DNA from: Mycolicibacterium brumae
GTDB taxonomy: Bacteria; Actinomycetota; Actinomycetes; Mycobacteriales; Mycobacteriaceae
Reading direction: 5' to 3'
Assembly: GCF_025215495.1 (NCBI RefSeq)
Contig: NZ_CP104302.1
Span: 372,001-436,000 of the forward strand
Length of the DNA stretch: 64,000 bases
The notes under the pieces were generated by a model, which was given only the letters and a program-made list of their open reading frames with translations, was not told the DNA's origin and ran no database searches. The stretch's first letter is position 1; every line of letters starts with the position of its first letter. Of the stretch, positions 27,003-36,109 are shown piece by piece. The position numbers and the translations under genes were made by a program.

Positions 27003-28601
27003 ATGAACCCGCGCAACGGCGCCCAGTCCCTGCTCGACGCCCTGGCGACCGGCGGAGTCGACGTCTGCTTCGCCAACCCCGGCACCTCCGAGATGCATTT
27101 CGTGGCCGCGCTGGACGGCGCGCCCGGGCTGCGCGGGGTGCTGGCGCTGTTCGAGGGAGTGGCCACCGGCGCGGCCGACGGGTACGCGCGCATCGCCGGG
27201 CGGCCCGCGGCGGTGCTGCTGCACCTGGGGCCCGGGCTGGGCAACGGGCTGGCGAATCTGCACAACGCCCGCCGCGCGCACGTGCCGATGGTGCTCGTCG
27301 TCGGCGACCACGCCGGCTATCACAAGCGCTACGACGCTCCGCTGGAATCCGACATCGACGCCGTCGCGCACACCGTCTCCGGGTGGGTGCGCCGCAGCGC
27401 GACGGCAGACGAGGTGGCCGACGACGCCGCGCTGGCCGTGTCGGTCAGCCGGGCCGGGCAGATCGCCACCTTGATCCTGCCCGCCGACGCGTCCTGGAAC
27501 GCCGTGCGCGCCGCCGACACCGACGCCGGGGTCCCCGCGGCGGTTTTGGCGGGACGCGCTGAACCCGCCGCCACCGCCGCGGCGATGGACACCGCCGCGT
27601 ACTGGCTACGTTCGTCGAACCCGCAAACGGCCCTGTTGATCGGCGGCGACGCCACCGACGCGGACGGGCTGGCCGCGGCCGCCCGGATCGCCGAGGCCAC
27701 CGGCGCGCGTCTGCTCTGCGAAACCTTCCCGACCCGGCTGCGCCGCGGCGCGGGCGTGCCGCCGGTCGAGCGGCTCGGCTACTTCGCCGAGGCGGCCGTC
27801 GCGCAGCTGACCGGCGTCACCCGGCTGATCCTGGCCGGGGCGCGTGCACCGGTGTCGTTCTTCGCCTACCCCGGCATGGCCAGCGACCTGGTTCCGCCGG
27901 GCGCAGAGGTGCTCACCTTGGCCGGCCACCGCGGCGCGGCGGCCGCGCTGGCGGCGCTGGCCGACGAGTTGGCCCCCGGAACCACCGCGTCGCCGGCCCC
28001 GGCGGACCGGCCCACCCCGCCCACCGGGCCGCTGAACGCGCTGAGCCTGGCCGCCGCGGTCGGCGCGACGCTGCCGGAGAACGCGATCGTCGTCGACGAG
28101 TCGATGACCGCCGGAATGGGGTTGCCGGCCGCCACCGCGGGCGCGCCCGCCCACGACGTGCTGAGCATCACCGGCGGCGCCATCGGCTACGGCCTGCCGG
28201 CGGCCATCGGCGCGGCGATCGCCGCCCCGGACCGGCCGGTGCTGGCGCTGCAGGCCGACGGTTCGGCGATGTACACCATCTCCGCGTTGTGGACCCACGC
28301 GCGGGAGAACCTGGACATCACCACAGTGATCCTCAACAACGGCGCCTACGACATCCTGCGCGTCGAACTGCAGCGCGTCGGCGCCGAGAACGCCGCCGCC
28401 CCGGGGCCGCGCGCGGCCGAGCTGCTGGACCTGGGCCGCCCCGACCTGGACTTCGTCCAGATCGCCCAGGGCATGGGTGTGCCGGCGCGGCGGGTCGGCA
28501 ATGCCGAGGACCTCGCCGTCGCGCTGGCCGAGTCGTTCGCCGAGCCGGGCCCGCACCTGATCGAGGCGATGCTGCCGTCGATATTTAGCGTGGCCGGTTA
28601 G
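27003..28601 (+). CDS. ilvX: Thiamine-diphosphate enzyme, acetolactate synthase large-subunit homologue (IlvX-like)
   Basis: 532 residues with three TPP-enzyme domains. The PYR-domain catalytic glutamate is Glu51 (ALFEGVATGAADGYAR). The PP-domain cofactor site is ADG with Asp419 and Asn445/Asn446 about 26 residues later. No FAD-domain signature of true acetolactate synthase is obvious, so a decarboxylase- or benzoylformate-type reaction is possible. Rv3509c (ilvX) is the presumed counterpart. The start lies 3 bp after the F420 gene. Confidence 0.85.
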   Translation: MNPRNGAQSLLDALATGGVDVCFANPGTSEMHFVAALDGAPGLRGVLALFEGVATGAADGYARIAGRPAAVLLHLGPGLGNGLANLHNARRAHVPMVLVVGDHAGYHKRYDAPLESDIDAVAHTVSGWVRRSATADEVADDAALAVSVSRAGQIATLILPADASWNAVRAADTDAGVPAAVLAGRAEPAATAAAMDTAAYWLRSSNPQTALLIGGDATDADGLAAAARIAEATGARLLCETFPTRLRRGAGVPPVERLGYFAEAAVAQLTGVTRLILAGARAPVSFFAYPGMASDLVPPGAEVLTLAGHRGAAAALAALADELAPGTTASPAPADRPTPPTGPLNALSLAAAVGATLPENAIVVDESMTAGMGLPAATAGAPAHDVLSITGGAIGYGLPAAIGAAIAAPDRPVLALQADGSAMYTISALWTHARENLDITTVILNNGAYDILRVELQRVGAENAAAPGPRAAELLDLGRPDLDFVQIAQGMGVPARRVGNAEDLAVALAESFAEPGPHLIEAMLPSIFSVAG

Positions 28602-28622
28602 CTGCTGGTAGCGCCCACACTC

Positions 28623-29189
28623 ATGTTCTCTGTGAAGTTGCTTGTGACTGCCGCCGGAGCCGCTGTGATGGGCGGTGGGCTGATGCTCGGAACTGCCGCG
28701 GTCGCCACCGCCGACGACGCGCTGCCCGTTGCGCCCGCTCTGCTGAACACCGACTGCAGCCGGGATCAGCTGATGGCCGCCACCAAGGTGGTCGACCGGC
28801 CGGTCTACGACGAGGTCGTCAACAAGTACAACACCGAGAGCCCCTGGGTCCAGGACCACTTCAAGTACCACTTCGACCTGCTGCTGGAGAAGAGCCCGGC
28901 CGACCGTCAGGCCGAGGTCGATGAGCTGGCCGTCTTCTTCCCGCAGTACGCGGACTTCTTCCGGATGAACATGGACTCGGCCAACGCCGTCACCGCCCAG
29001 TGCCATAGCTACCCGGCCGTGGATCCGACGGTGTGGACCCCGCAGGCGCCGGCCAGTGTCGCCCCGGCCCAGTCGCCCGCCGACGCCGCGCCGGCCGCCA
29101 ACGCGCCCGCCGACGCTGCGACTCCGGCAGCCACCGATGTCGATCCCGCCGTCGCCGACGTAGTGGACGACGCCCTGACCGACGGCTAG
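28623..29189 (+). CDS. Secreted two-cysteine helical protein (DUF5078/hemophore-like)
   Basis: 188 residues. The signal peptide (about 1-30, ending ATADD) is followed by a helical domain bounded by Cys43 (TDCSRDQ) and a cysteine near 127 (TAQCHSY), then an Ala/Pro/Asp-rich tail. The layout resembles the secreted protein at 23857 with domain and low-complexity regions swapped. The family is mycobacterial and of unknown role; haem binding is a possibility only. It starts 21 bp after the IlvX-like gene and converges on otsA with a 3-bp gap. Confidence 0.65.
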   Translation: MFSVKLLVTAAGAAVMGGGLMLGTAAVATADDALPVAPALLNTDCSRDQLMAATKVVDRPVYDEVVNKYNTESPWVQDHFKYHFDLLLEKSPADRQAEVDELAVFFPQYADFFRMNMDSANAVTAQCHSYPAVDPTVWTPQAPASVAPAQSPADAAPAANAPADAATPAATDVDPAVADVVDDALTDG

Positions 29190-29192
29190 TAG

Positions 29193-30629
29193 TCAGCCGC
29201 CGCTGCGATCCAGCGCGGACAGGAACGCCATCGCCCACCGATCCACATCGTGGGTCAGCACTTGGCGGCGCAGCGCGCGCATCCGCGCTCGGCCCTCCTC
29301 GGGCGTCTGATTTAGCGCGGCCTCGATGGCGTCCTTGACGCCCTCGGTGTCGTGCGGGTTGACCAGGTAGGACTGCCGCAATTCGGCTGCCGCGCCGGTG
29401 AACTCGCTGAGCACCAGGGCGCCGCCGAGGTCGCCGTGGCAGGCCACATACTCCTTGGCCACCAGGTTCATCCCGTCGCGCTGCGCGGTCACCAGCATCA
29501 CGTCGGCCGCGACGTAGAAGGAGATCAGGTCCTCCCGCGGCACCGGCCGGTGCAGGTAGGACACCACCGGGTGCGCGACGCTGCCGAAATCGCCGTTGAT
29601 CCGGCCGACCTGACGCTCGATCTCCGCCCGCAGCAACCGGTAGGCGTCCACCCGTTCCCGACTCGGGGTGGCGAGCTGGATCAGCACGGTGTCAGCCGGG
29701 TCGACCCGGCCCTCCTCGAGCAGCTCGGCGAACGCCCGCAGCCGCACATCGATGCCCTTGGTGTAGTCCAGCCGGTCCACCCCGAGCAGCACCTTGGACG
29801 GGTTGCCCAGCTCGGCGCGCAGCGTGCGGGCCCGGCGGCGGGCCTCCCGGCCGCGAGACAACCGGTCCAGGTCGGCGGAGTCGATCGAGATGGGGAACGC
29901 GCCCACCTTGACCGCGCGGTCGCCGTTTTGCACCACCCCGAAGCGGTTGCGCACCCCGACGCTGCCGCGTGAGGTCTCCGCGTCGAGCAGCTTGCGCGCC
30001 AGGATGATGAAGTTCTGCGCGCCGCCGGGCAGGTGGAAGCCGACCAGGTCGGCGCCGAGCAGACCCTCGATGATCTCGGTCCGCCACGGCAGCTGCATGA
30101 ACAGTTCCACCGGCGGGAACGGGATGTGCATGAAGAAGCCGATGGTGAGGTCGGGGCGCAGCTCGCGCAACATTTTCGGCACCAGCTGCAGCTGGTAATC
30201 CTGCACCCACACGGTGGCCCCCGGGCCGGCGCAGCGGGCGGTGGCCTCGGCGAAGCGCCGATTCACCGCGAGGTAGCGATCCCACCAGACGCGGTGGTAC
30301 TGGGGTTTGACGACGACGTCGTGATACAGCGGCCACAGCGTGGCGTTGGAGAAGCCCTCGTAGTATTCGACCAGGTCGTCGGTGTTCAGGCGGACCGGGC
30401 GCATCTCGATGTCCTCGAGTTGCACCGGTTCGTCGATGACGTCGGTGTCGTCCTGGGCGATGCCGGGCCAGCCGACCCAGGCGCCACGGCGGCGGCGCAG
30501 CAGCGGCTCCAGCGCGGTGACCAGGCCGCCGGGGCTGCGGGTCCAGGTGACGGAGCCGTCGGGCTCGGTGGCCTGATCGACCGGGAGCCGGTTTGCGACG
30601 ACGACGAATTCGGCGGCGCCGTCGGCCAC
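29193..30629 (-). CDS. otsA: Trehalose-6-phosphate synthase (ADP/UDP-glucose)
   Basis: 478 residues from GTG. GT20 glycosyltransferase features include the N-terminal [25 protein letters not shown] (the actinobacterial variant of the HDYHL loop), [21 protein letters not shown], and [11 protein letters not shown] with [11 protein letters not shown] for the donor nucleotide. It makes trehalose-6-phosphate for OtsB. The small gene upstream ends 1 bp before its start, so it is probably translated from the same message. Confidence 0.96.
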   Translation of the reverse strand: MADGAAEFVVVANRLPVDQATEPDGSVTWTRSPGGLVTALEPLLRRRRGAWVGWPGIAQDDTDVIDEPVQLEDIEMRPVRLNTDDLVEYYEGFSNATLWPLYHDVVVKPQYHRVWWDRYLAVNRRFAEATARCAGPGATVWVQDYQLQLVPKMLRELRPDLTIGFFMHIPFPPVELFMQLPWRTEIIEGLLGADLVGFHLPGGAQNFIILARKLLDAETSRGSVGVRNRFGVVQNGDRAVKVGAFPISIDSADLDRLSRGREARRRARTLRAELGNPSKVLLGVDRLDYTKGIDVRLRAFAELLEEGRVDPADTVLIQLATPSRERVDAYRLLRAEIERQVGRINGDFGSVAHPVVSYLHRPVPREDLISFYVAADVMLVTAQRDGMNLVAKEYVACHGDLGGALVLSEFTGAAAELRQSYLVNPHDTEGVKDAIEAALNQTPEEGRARMRALRRQVLTHDVDRWAMAFLSALDRSGG

Positions 30630-30791
30630 TTAAACCTCGGTTTTGGCGGGGGCGATGCCAAGCATGGATAGGAAGACCCGGCACTCGTCGGCGTCGTTGG
30701 CGTAGGCGGCGACGACCCGTCGGGCCTGGCTGGCGGTGTCGTCGGCGACCGACTGCAGTTCGTCGAGCTCGGTTTCAGATTTCGCGGGCAT
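30630..30791 (-). CDS. Small conserved protein upstream of otsA (Rv3489-like)
   Basis: 53 residues from ATG at 30791 to TAA. The sequence is acidic and helical (SETELDELQSVADD, then ARRVVAAYANDADECR) with a single cysteine and a hydrophobic VFLSMLGIAP end. M. tuberculosis has a similar-sized unknown gene, Rv3489, immediately upstream of otsA, and the tight spacing here supports a real gene. A regulatory partner of OtsA is possible but unshown. Confidence 0.75.
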   Translation of the reverse strand: MPAKSETELDELQSVADDTASQARRVVAAYANDADECRVFLSMLGIAPAKTEV

Positions 30792-30826
30792 CGTTCCAGC
30801 TTACGCGGGTCGGTGACGTCGACACC

Positions 30827-32050
30827 TCAGTTGACGCAGGGCACGCCGCTCGCGGCGGTGATCGGCGGTCCCACATCCGGGCTGGTCTCGGTCGTGACGG
30901 TGGCGTCGGCAGCGGTGTCCGAGAGGTAGGGTTCGGTCTCCTCGACGACGGAGGTGGATATCGACGACGAGGCCGTGGTGGCGGGCGCGGCCAGTCCGAA
31001 CGCCTGGGCCACCTCGGCGCGGATGGCGTCGCGGTCGACGATGTTGACGTCCTGGCCGTTGACGGTGTCGTAGCCGAGGATCGGCAGGGTGCGGAACTCG
31101 ACCCCGCCGCCGGCCAGCGTCTGGATCCGCTTGAACGCGTTGACGTCCCAGCCGTGGGACAGCACCACGTCCTTGTGCACGACGTCCATCAGCCCGTCGA
31201 GTTTGGACATGTCGGTGAACGTGCCGGCGTCGTTGAGCCGGCGCAGCACCGACACCAGGAACGCCTGCTGCCGCCGGGTGCGGTCCAGGTCGCCGTTGTC
31301 CAGACCGTGGCGCTGCCGCACGAACGCCAGCGCCTGCGCGCCGTCCAGGGTCTGCCGGCCGGCCGGGAAGTCCGCGCCGGAGTATTCGTCGTAGACGGCG
31401 TGGTTCAGGCACACCTGCACCCCGCCCAGGTTCTCCGCGAGGTCGTAGAAGCCGGCCAGGTTGACCTCGGCGAACAGATCAACCGGGGCGCCGGTCAGCT
31501 CCCGCACGGCCTTCAGGGTGGCCCGTCGGGCCGCCTCGCGGCTGCGGGTCTCCACCTGGCGGGGGTCGTCGACGCCCTGCTCGACGAGCTGCTCGGCGAC
31601 GTGGGCCTTGGTCAGCCCGTAGGCCTCTTTGATCTTGATCCGGTGATAGCCCGGCACCCCGGTGAACGGCACCAGGTCGTCGCGGGGGATGGAGAAGGCG
31701 ACGCTGCGCTCGCCGTCGGCGCCCGGCGCGATGTGCATCAGGATCAGCGTGTTGGTGTTGTAGCCGCCGTCGTCGGAGCTGCCGGCGTGCAGGTTGTCCA
31801 GCACTTCCTGCGGCAGGTCGTCGCCGTTGGCGTCCTTGCGGGAGTCCAGGCCGATCAACAGGATCGTGACGCCCTCGGTGGACCCGTCGGCGTCGTCGAG
31901 CGCGTCGGAAATGGTGATGCCGCCGAGCGCGTCGTGCACCTTGGCCCACGCGAAGCCTGTGCTGAATAGCACCGCCACCGAAAACACCGCCACCGCCACC
32001 CGGGACAGCAGCGGCAGGGCGCTGCTGCGGGGGAGGCGGTGGGCGGGCAT
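30827..32050 (-). CDS. cpsA: LytR-CpsA-Psr (LCP) family cell-wall ligase, CpsA-like
   Basis: 407 residues. One N-terminal membrane helix (about 13-33) precedes the extracellular LCP domain: LLIGLDSRKD, SIPRDDLVP, HRIKIKEAYG, and FVRQRHGLDNGDLDRTRRQQ with the conserved Arg/Asp residues that bind polyprenyl pyrophosphate. It would transfer arabinogalactan or other polymers from lipid carrier to peptidoglycan. After the LCP domain comes a Thr/Ser/Ala-rich tail ending PCVN. I see no clear LytR_C domain, which larger mycobacterial LCPs carry. It could equally be a paralogue such as Rv3267 or Rv0822c. Confidence 0.8.
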   Translation of the reverse strand: MPAHRLPRSSALPLLSRVAVAVFSVAVLFSTGFAWAKVHDALGGITISDALDDADGSTEGVTILLIGLDSRKDANGDDLPQEVLDNLHAGSSDDGGYNTNTLILMHIAPGADGERSVAFSIPRDDLVPFTGVPGYHRIKIKEAYGLTKAHVAEQLVEQGVDDPRQVETRSREAARRATLKAVRELTGAPVDLFAEVNLAGFYDLAENLGGVQVCLNHAVYDEYSGADFPAGRQTLDGAQALAFVRQRHGLDNGDLDRTRRQQAFLVSVLRRLNDAGTFTDMSKLDGLMDVVHKDVVLSHGWDVNAFKRIQTLAGGGVEFRTLPILGYDTVNGQDVNIVDRDAIRAEVAQAFGLAAPATTASSSISTSVVEETEPYLSDTAADATVTTETSPDVGPPITAASGVPCVN

Positions 32051-32113
32051 CGGGTCAGTATGAAGCGCTGACCTGAGGTTTCACCGAGAAAGTGGCGAGG
32101 TTCACGGACCTGC

Positions 32114-33004
32114 TCAGTCGGCGTGGGCCTTCACGATTCGGCGGGGCACCACCAGCACCGGGACCGGCGAATGCCGAACGATCTTGGTGGCCCGGGAACC
32201 GAGGAACACCCGCTCGATCGGCCCGGCCTCGCTGGAGCCGAGCACCAGCAGGTCGCCGGGTTCCCATTCGATGCTCTCGAACGCGTCGTCCCAGTCCTCG
32301 CCGTGCCCGATGACGATCTCCGGGCGCGGGGTGTCGCCCGGATTGTCGTCCAGGGCGCGTTCGGCCGCGGCGTAGATGTTCTCGGTCCACTCGTCGAGCA
32401 CCTGGCCGCGTTCGGTGTTGAACCGCGCGGTCTCCGGCGGCGACAGATGCACCGCGAACGACGCCAGCCGCAGCTCGCAGCCGTAACTGGCGGCCAGCGT
32501 GCGGGCGAACACCAGCAAGCCGGTGTTGTGCTTGCCGCCGGTGAACGCCAGCGTGACCCGCTTCACCGAACCGACGGTGTTGCGGTACCCACGGGTGGCC
32601 ACCGCGACCGGGATCGGGGAGCTGTGCAGCAATCGGTCGGCGACGCTGGACAGCGAGATATAGCCGAACTGCCCGGAGTCTGAGGAGCCCACCACGATCG
32701 CGCTGGCCTTGTGCTGCTCGGCGGCCTCCATCAAGCCGACGGGCGCGGACTTGGCCTGCACGCTGGTGTAGGTCGCCTTGACATCGTCGGGCAGGTCCGC
32801 GCGGGCGTGCCCGAAGGCCTCCTCCGTCAGCTCGTCGATGTAGGCGCGGTAGCCCTGGTCGGCGCGGGACATGCCGGGCATCCAGGGCGCCGGGGCGACC
32901 ACGCAGACCACCAGGTCCTCGCCGCGGGTGCGGGCCAGGGCGGCGGCCAGATTGGTCACCGCCTTGGAACGCAGTTTCAGCGGGTAGCCGACGAGGATCG
33001 TCAC
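32114..33004 (-). CDS. Tandem universal stress protein
   Basis: 296 residues from GTG at 33004, overlapping the permease stop (GTGA). Two UspA domains are visible. The first ends in ASAIVVGSSDSGQFGYISLSSVADRLLHSSPIPVAV, with the ATP-binding-like G-x2-G-x9-G(S) pattern loosely kept. The second ends in GDLLVLGSSEAGPIERVFLGSRATKIVRHSPVPVLVVP. It may sense energy status for, or modulate, the upstream transporter, since the two are translationally coupled. It is cytosolic. Confidence 0.85.
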   Translation of the reverse strand: MTILVGYPLKLRSKAVTNLAAALARTRGEDLVVCVVAPAPWMPGMSRADQGYRAYIDELTEEAFGHARADLPDDVKATYTSVQAKSAPVGLMEAAEQHKASAIVVGSSDSGQFGYISLSSVADRLLHSSPIPVAVATRGYRNTVGSVKRVTLAFTGGKHNTGLLVFARTLAASYGCELRLASFAVHLSPPETARFNTERGQVLDEWTENIYAAAERALDDNPGDTPRPEIVIGHGEDWDDAFESIEWEPGDLLVLGSSEAGPIERVFLGSRATKIVRHSPVPVLVVPRRIVKAHAD

Positions 33005-34443
33005 CGGTGTCCTCCCGAAACCGGCGGGACGTGGGCCTCGAGCTTGGAGTGCTTGCGGGCGTAGAGCACGTACCAGATCATCGCCAAGCCGATCCAGGCG
33101 ACGAACACCACCAGGGTGATGGGGCGCAACTGGACGATGATCCACAGCGCGCCGAGCACCGACAGGATCGGAGTGATCGGGTACAGCGGCACCTTGAAGC
33201 TGCGGGGCAGTTCGGGGGCGCGCTTGCGCAGGATGATCACGCCGATGGACACCGTGACGAACGCGGCCAGGGTGCCGACGCTGGTCATCTCCGCGAGGAA
33301 GTTGATCGGGATGAAGCCGGCCAGAATGGCGATGACGGCGCCGACGATGATGGTGTTCTGCACCGGGGCCAGCGTCCGCGGGTTCACCTTGTGGAACACC
33401 GGGGAGATCATGCCGTCGCGGGACATCGCGAACAGGATGCGGGTCTGGCCGTACACCGAAACCAGGGTGACGCTGAAGATCGAGATGATGGCGCCCACGG
33501 CCAGCGCGGTGCCCGGCCAGGACGAGCCGACGACGTTCTCCAGGATCTTCGCCAGGCCGGCGCGCTGGCCCTCGAACTCCTCGGCCGGCTGCGCGCCGAT
33601 CGCGACGAACGCCACCGCGACGTACATCAGGGTGACCACGATCAGCGAAATCATCAGCGCCAGCGGCAGATTGCGCCGCGGGTTCTTGGCTTCCTCACCG
33701 GCCGCCGCAACACCGTCGAGACCGACGAAGGTGAAGAAGATGATGCTGGCCGCCAGGCCGATGCCACCGATGCCGTGCGGGTTGAACGGAACCAGGTTCT
33801 CGCTGTCGAAGCCGAACGAGCCGATCGCGATGAAGCCCAGCAGCACGATCAGCTTGACCGCGACCATGGCCGCGTTGACCTTGGCGGACTCACTGGCGCC
33901 CCGGATCAGCAGCAGGGTGCACATCAGGATCAGCACCATCGCCGGCAAGTTGACCCAGCCGCCCTCTTCGGGGGCGTTCGCCAGCGCGTGCGGCAACTCG
34001 AAGTTGAAGACGTTCATCAGGAATTGGTTGACGTACTGCGACCAGCCGACCGAGGTGGCCGCGCCGGCCACACCCCATTCCAGCAGCAGGCAGGCGCCGA
34101 CGCCGATGGCGACCGCCTCGCCGAGGGTGGTGTACGCGTAGGAGTACGACGACCCCGACACCGGGATGGCGCCGGCCAGTTCGGCGTAACACAGCGCGGT
34201 CAAGCCGGCCACGATCGCGGCGATGACGAAGGACCAGATGACGGCCGGTCCGGCGATCGGGACCGCCTCGGAGAGGATGAAGAAAATACCGGTGCCGATG
34301 GTGCCGCCGATGCCGATGGACGCCAGGCCGATCAGGCCGATGCTGCGCTTGAGGTCACCGCCCCCGCCGCCGTCGACTCCGGTTTCAGCGGTAATCACAT
34401 TCACCGGTTTGCGCCGGAGCGCGCTTTCCATGAACGACGTCAC
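33001..34443 (-). CDS. APC-superfamily amino acid permease (cationic amino acid transporter type)
   Basis: 480 residues, about 12 helices. Helix 1 carries GLASIGIGGTIGTGIFF, the backbone-carboxylate site of APC carriers, and helix 6 has FFTFVGLDGVAAAGEE. The C-terminus is short and charged. CAT/YfnA-like members take up basic or branched amino acids by proton symport; the substrate here is unknown. It is co-translated with the universal stress protein, as in related mycobacterial loci. The 170 bp upstream (34444-34613) hold no gene that I can see. Confidence 0.9.
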   Translation of the reverse strand: MTSFMESALRRKPVNVITAETGVDGGGGGDLKRSIGLIGLASIGIGGTIGTGIFFILSEAVPIAGPAVIWSFVIAAIVAGLTALCYAELAGAIPVSGSSYSYAYTTLGEAVAIGVGACLLLEWGVAGAATSVGWSQYVNQFLMNVFNFELPHALANAPEEGGWVNLPAMVLILMCTLLLIRGASESAKVNAAMVAVKLIVLLGFIAIGSFGFDSENLVPFNPHGIGGIGLAASIIFFTFVGLDGVAAAGEEAKNPRRNLPLALMISLIVVTLMYVAVAFVAIGAQPAEEFEGQRAGLAKILENVVGSSWPGTALAVGAIISIFSVTLVSVYGQTRILFAMSRDGMISPVFHKVNPRTLAPVQNTIIVGAVIAILAGFIPINFLAEMTSVGTLAAFVTVSIGVIILRKRAPELPRSFKVPLYPITPILSVLGALWIIVQLRPITLVVFVAWIGLAMIWYVLYARKHSKLEAHVPPVSGGHR

Positions 34444-34613
34444 TTGGTCTCCTCGGAGGGGCGTGTGCAGTGCTGTGAATCTAGGCCTATCCCGAGGTGA
34501 CTGCAGGGTGAACGCGATTTCGGTTGTGACAATTTATGAATGCGCGCAACAGATCATGGGTGAACACACAATCAATCGCGCCTGCTGGGTGTGTTTGCCG
34601 CGCCTTCGCGTAG

Positions 34614-35294
34614 TCAGTTGTCGCCGTAGATCCGGGCGATGTCCGGTGAGTCCATCCAGCCGGTGTAGGCGGGGGTTTGCGGCCACCCCTCGGGGGAGTC
34701 CTGCCAGTCCTCGCGCCGGCCGTAGGGCAGCAGGTCGATCATCGCGAAGGTGTAGCTGAGCTGCTCGGTGCCGCGGCCGTCGGTGTGCCAGGTGCGGAAC
34801 ACTCGATCACCGTCGCGCAGAAAGACGTTCACCGCGAACCCGGCTCGCGGCGGCGCGCCGACATCGGCGCCGAACGGGCTGTTGGCGGTTGAATACCAGG
34901 GCAGTTGATTGCCGACCTTCTTCTTGTAGGCCAGCGCTTCGTCGATCGGGCCCTGGGTGACGACGACGAACCGGGCGTCGTAGTTGTCCAGGAACCGCGG
35001 CTCACGGAATTGCGCGGTGTATCCGGTGCAGCCGCCGCACTGCCACTGCGCGCCCGGGTTCCACATGTGGTGGTAGGTGATCAATTGCGACCGGCCGTCG
35101 AAGACATCCGCCAGCCGAATCGGCCCGGATTCGGAATCCAGGGTGTAGTCCGGCAATTCGACCATCGGCAGTCGGCGGCGCTGGGCGGCGATCGCGTCGA
35201 GTTCGCGGGTGGCGGCCTTTTCTCTGGTGCGGAGTGCGTCGAGTTCCTGTTGCCAGGTCTGCTGGTCGACGATCGGGGGCAGCGGGGTGGTCAT
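34614..35294 (-). CDS. DUF899 thioredoxin-like protein
   Basis: 226 residues from ATG 35294. The DUF899 layout is present: an N-terminal helical part, then LADVFDGRSQLITYHHMWNP with a CGGC pair (Cys86, Cys89), the WYSTANSPFGADVG segment, and FLRDGDRVFRTWHTDGRGTEQ. The fold is thioredoxin-like but the reaction is unknown. It is divergent from a TetR-type gene, with an operator palindrome between them, so it is probably the regulated target. Confidence 0.88.
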   Translation of the reverse strand: MTTPLPPIVDQQTWQQELDALRTREKAATRELDAIAAQRRRLPMVELPDYTLDSESGPIRLADVFDGRSQLITYHHMWNPGAQWQCGGCTGYTAQFREPRFLDNYDARFVVVTQGPIDEALAYKKKVGNQLPWYSTANSPFGADVGAPPRAGFAVNVFLRDGDRVFRTWHTDGRGTEQLSYTFAMIDLLPYGRREDWQDSPEGWPQTPAYTGWMDSPDIARIYGDN

Positions 35295-35317
35295 GGCAAG
35301 CTCCAATGTGGACGGCG

Positions 35318-35335
35318 TGAACATGATAATGTTCA
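35318..35335. promoter_or_regulatory. TetR-type operator between DUF899 and regulator genes
   Basis: TGAACATGATAATGTTCA has perfect 7-bp arms (TGAACAT/ATGTTCA) around GATA. It sits 24 bp upstream of the DUF899 start and just before the regulator start, so one bound dimer could repress both divergent genes. Confidence 0.75.
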
Positions 35336-35337
35336 CA

Positions 35338-35964
35338 ATGTACACTTTCGCGCGGACGGGGGTCAACGGGTTGGCTGAGAAGGCGGGCTATCACCACGGC
35401 GATCTGGCCACCGCGCTGGTCGAGGCGGGGCTGGCGCTGACCCGCGCCGGCGGCCCGGAGGCGTTGACCATTCGGGCCGCCACCCGGCAGGCCGGCGTCT
35501 CGCCGAATGCCGCCTACCGGCACTTCGCCGACCGCGAAGCGCTGCTGGCCGCCGTCGGCAGCGCCATCGAGACCCGGATGGCGCTGCAGATGGCCGCCGA
35601 GTTCCCCGCCGCGCCCGCCGGCCGTTCGCTGCTGGCAGCCGTCGGGCTGGGCTACATCCGATTCGCGCTGGCCGAGCCGGGCTGGTTCTCGGTCGCCTTC
35701 TTCTCCGCTGGCGCCGAGGTGTCGGATTCGCCGCCCTTCCTGGCGCTGGTCGCCGCGCTGGACGCCATGGTGGCCGAGGGTTCGCTGGCGCTGGAGTCTC
35801 GCGACGGAGCGGAGTGGCCGTGCTGGTCGGCCGTGCACGGATTCGCCGAACTGGCGCTGCGCGGGCCGCTGCGGGGCGCCTCCGCCGAGCAGCTGGACGC
35901 GCTGGCGGCCCGGACCGTCGACGACATCATCGCGGGCGTGTGTGGAGCCCCCGGTCGGGATTGA
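35338..35964 (+). CDS. TetR/AcrR-family regulator
   Basis: 208 residues from ATG 35338; a TTG at 35371 (directly before AEKAGYHHGDL) is an alternative that would leave the operator free of coding sequence. The helix-turn-helix is at about ALTIRAATRQAGVSPNAAYRHFADREALL. The C-terminal part is a WHG-type ligand domain (GWFSVAFFS, WSAVHGFAELALRG). The last seven codons lie inside the 3' end of the convergent tRNA-Thr gene, an unusual 22-bp overlap. It likely represses itself and DUF899. Confidence 0.88.
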   Translation: MYTFARTGVNGLAEKAGYHHGDLATALVEAGLALTRAGGPEALTIRAATRQAGVSPNAAYRHFADREALLAAVGSAIETRMALQMAAEFPAAPAGRSLLAAVGLGYIRFALAEPGWFSVAFFSAGAEVSDSPPFLALVAALDAMVAEGSLALESRDGAEWPCWSAVHGFAELALRGPLRGASAEQLDALAARTVDDIIAGVCGAPGRD

Positions 35965-36017
35965 ACCGACGCAGCCTGCTTTACAAGAGCAGTGCTCTAC
36001 CACTGAGCTACGGGGGC
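35943..36017 (-). tRNA. tRNA-Thr (anticodon TGT)
   Basis: On the minus strand a complete cloverleaf can be drawn. The 7-bp acceptor stem GCCCCCG/CGGGGGC is perfect, the D stem is GCTC/GAGC, and the anticodon stem CTGCT/AGCAG encloses CTTGTAA with anticodon TGT. The T stem GTCGG/CCGAC encloses TTCAATC. The discriminator is T and CCA appears encoded (35943-35945). The 3' end overlaps the TetR coding end by 22 bp. Confidence 0.95.
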
Positions 36018-36109
36018 GTAACTGCGCTGGTAAGGGTATCAGCGACAGGGTCGAGAACTGTGTTTGCTGGCAGGCTGACTTGTCAGAGGTGTGAACTAGC
36101 GTTCGAACC

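Noticed and set aside
36018..36109. An attachment-site duplication of the tRNA-Thr end
   Set aside because: No second copy of the tRNA 3' sequence was found in the neighbourhood.
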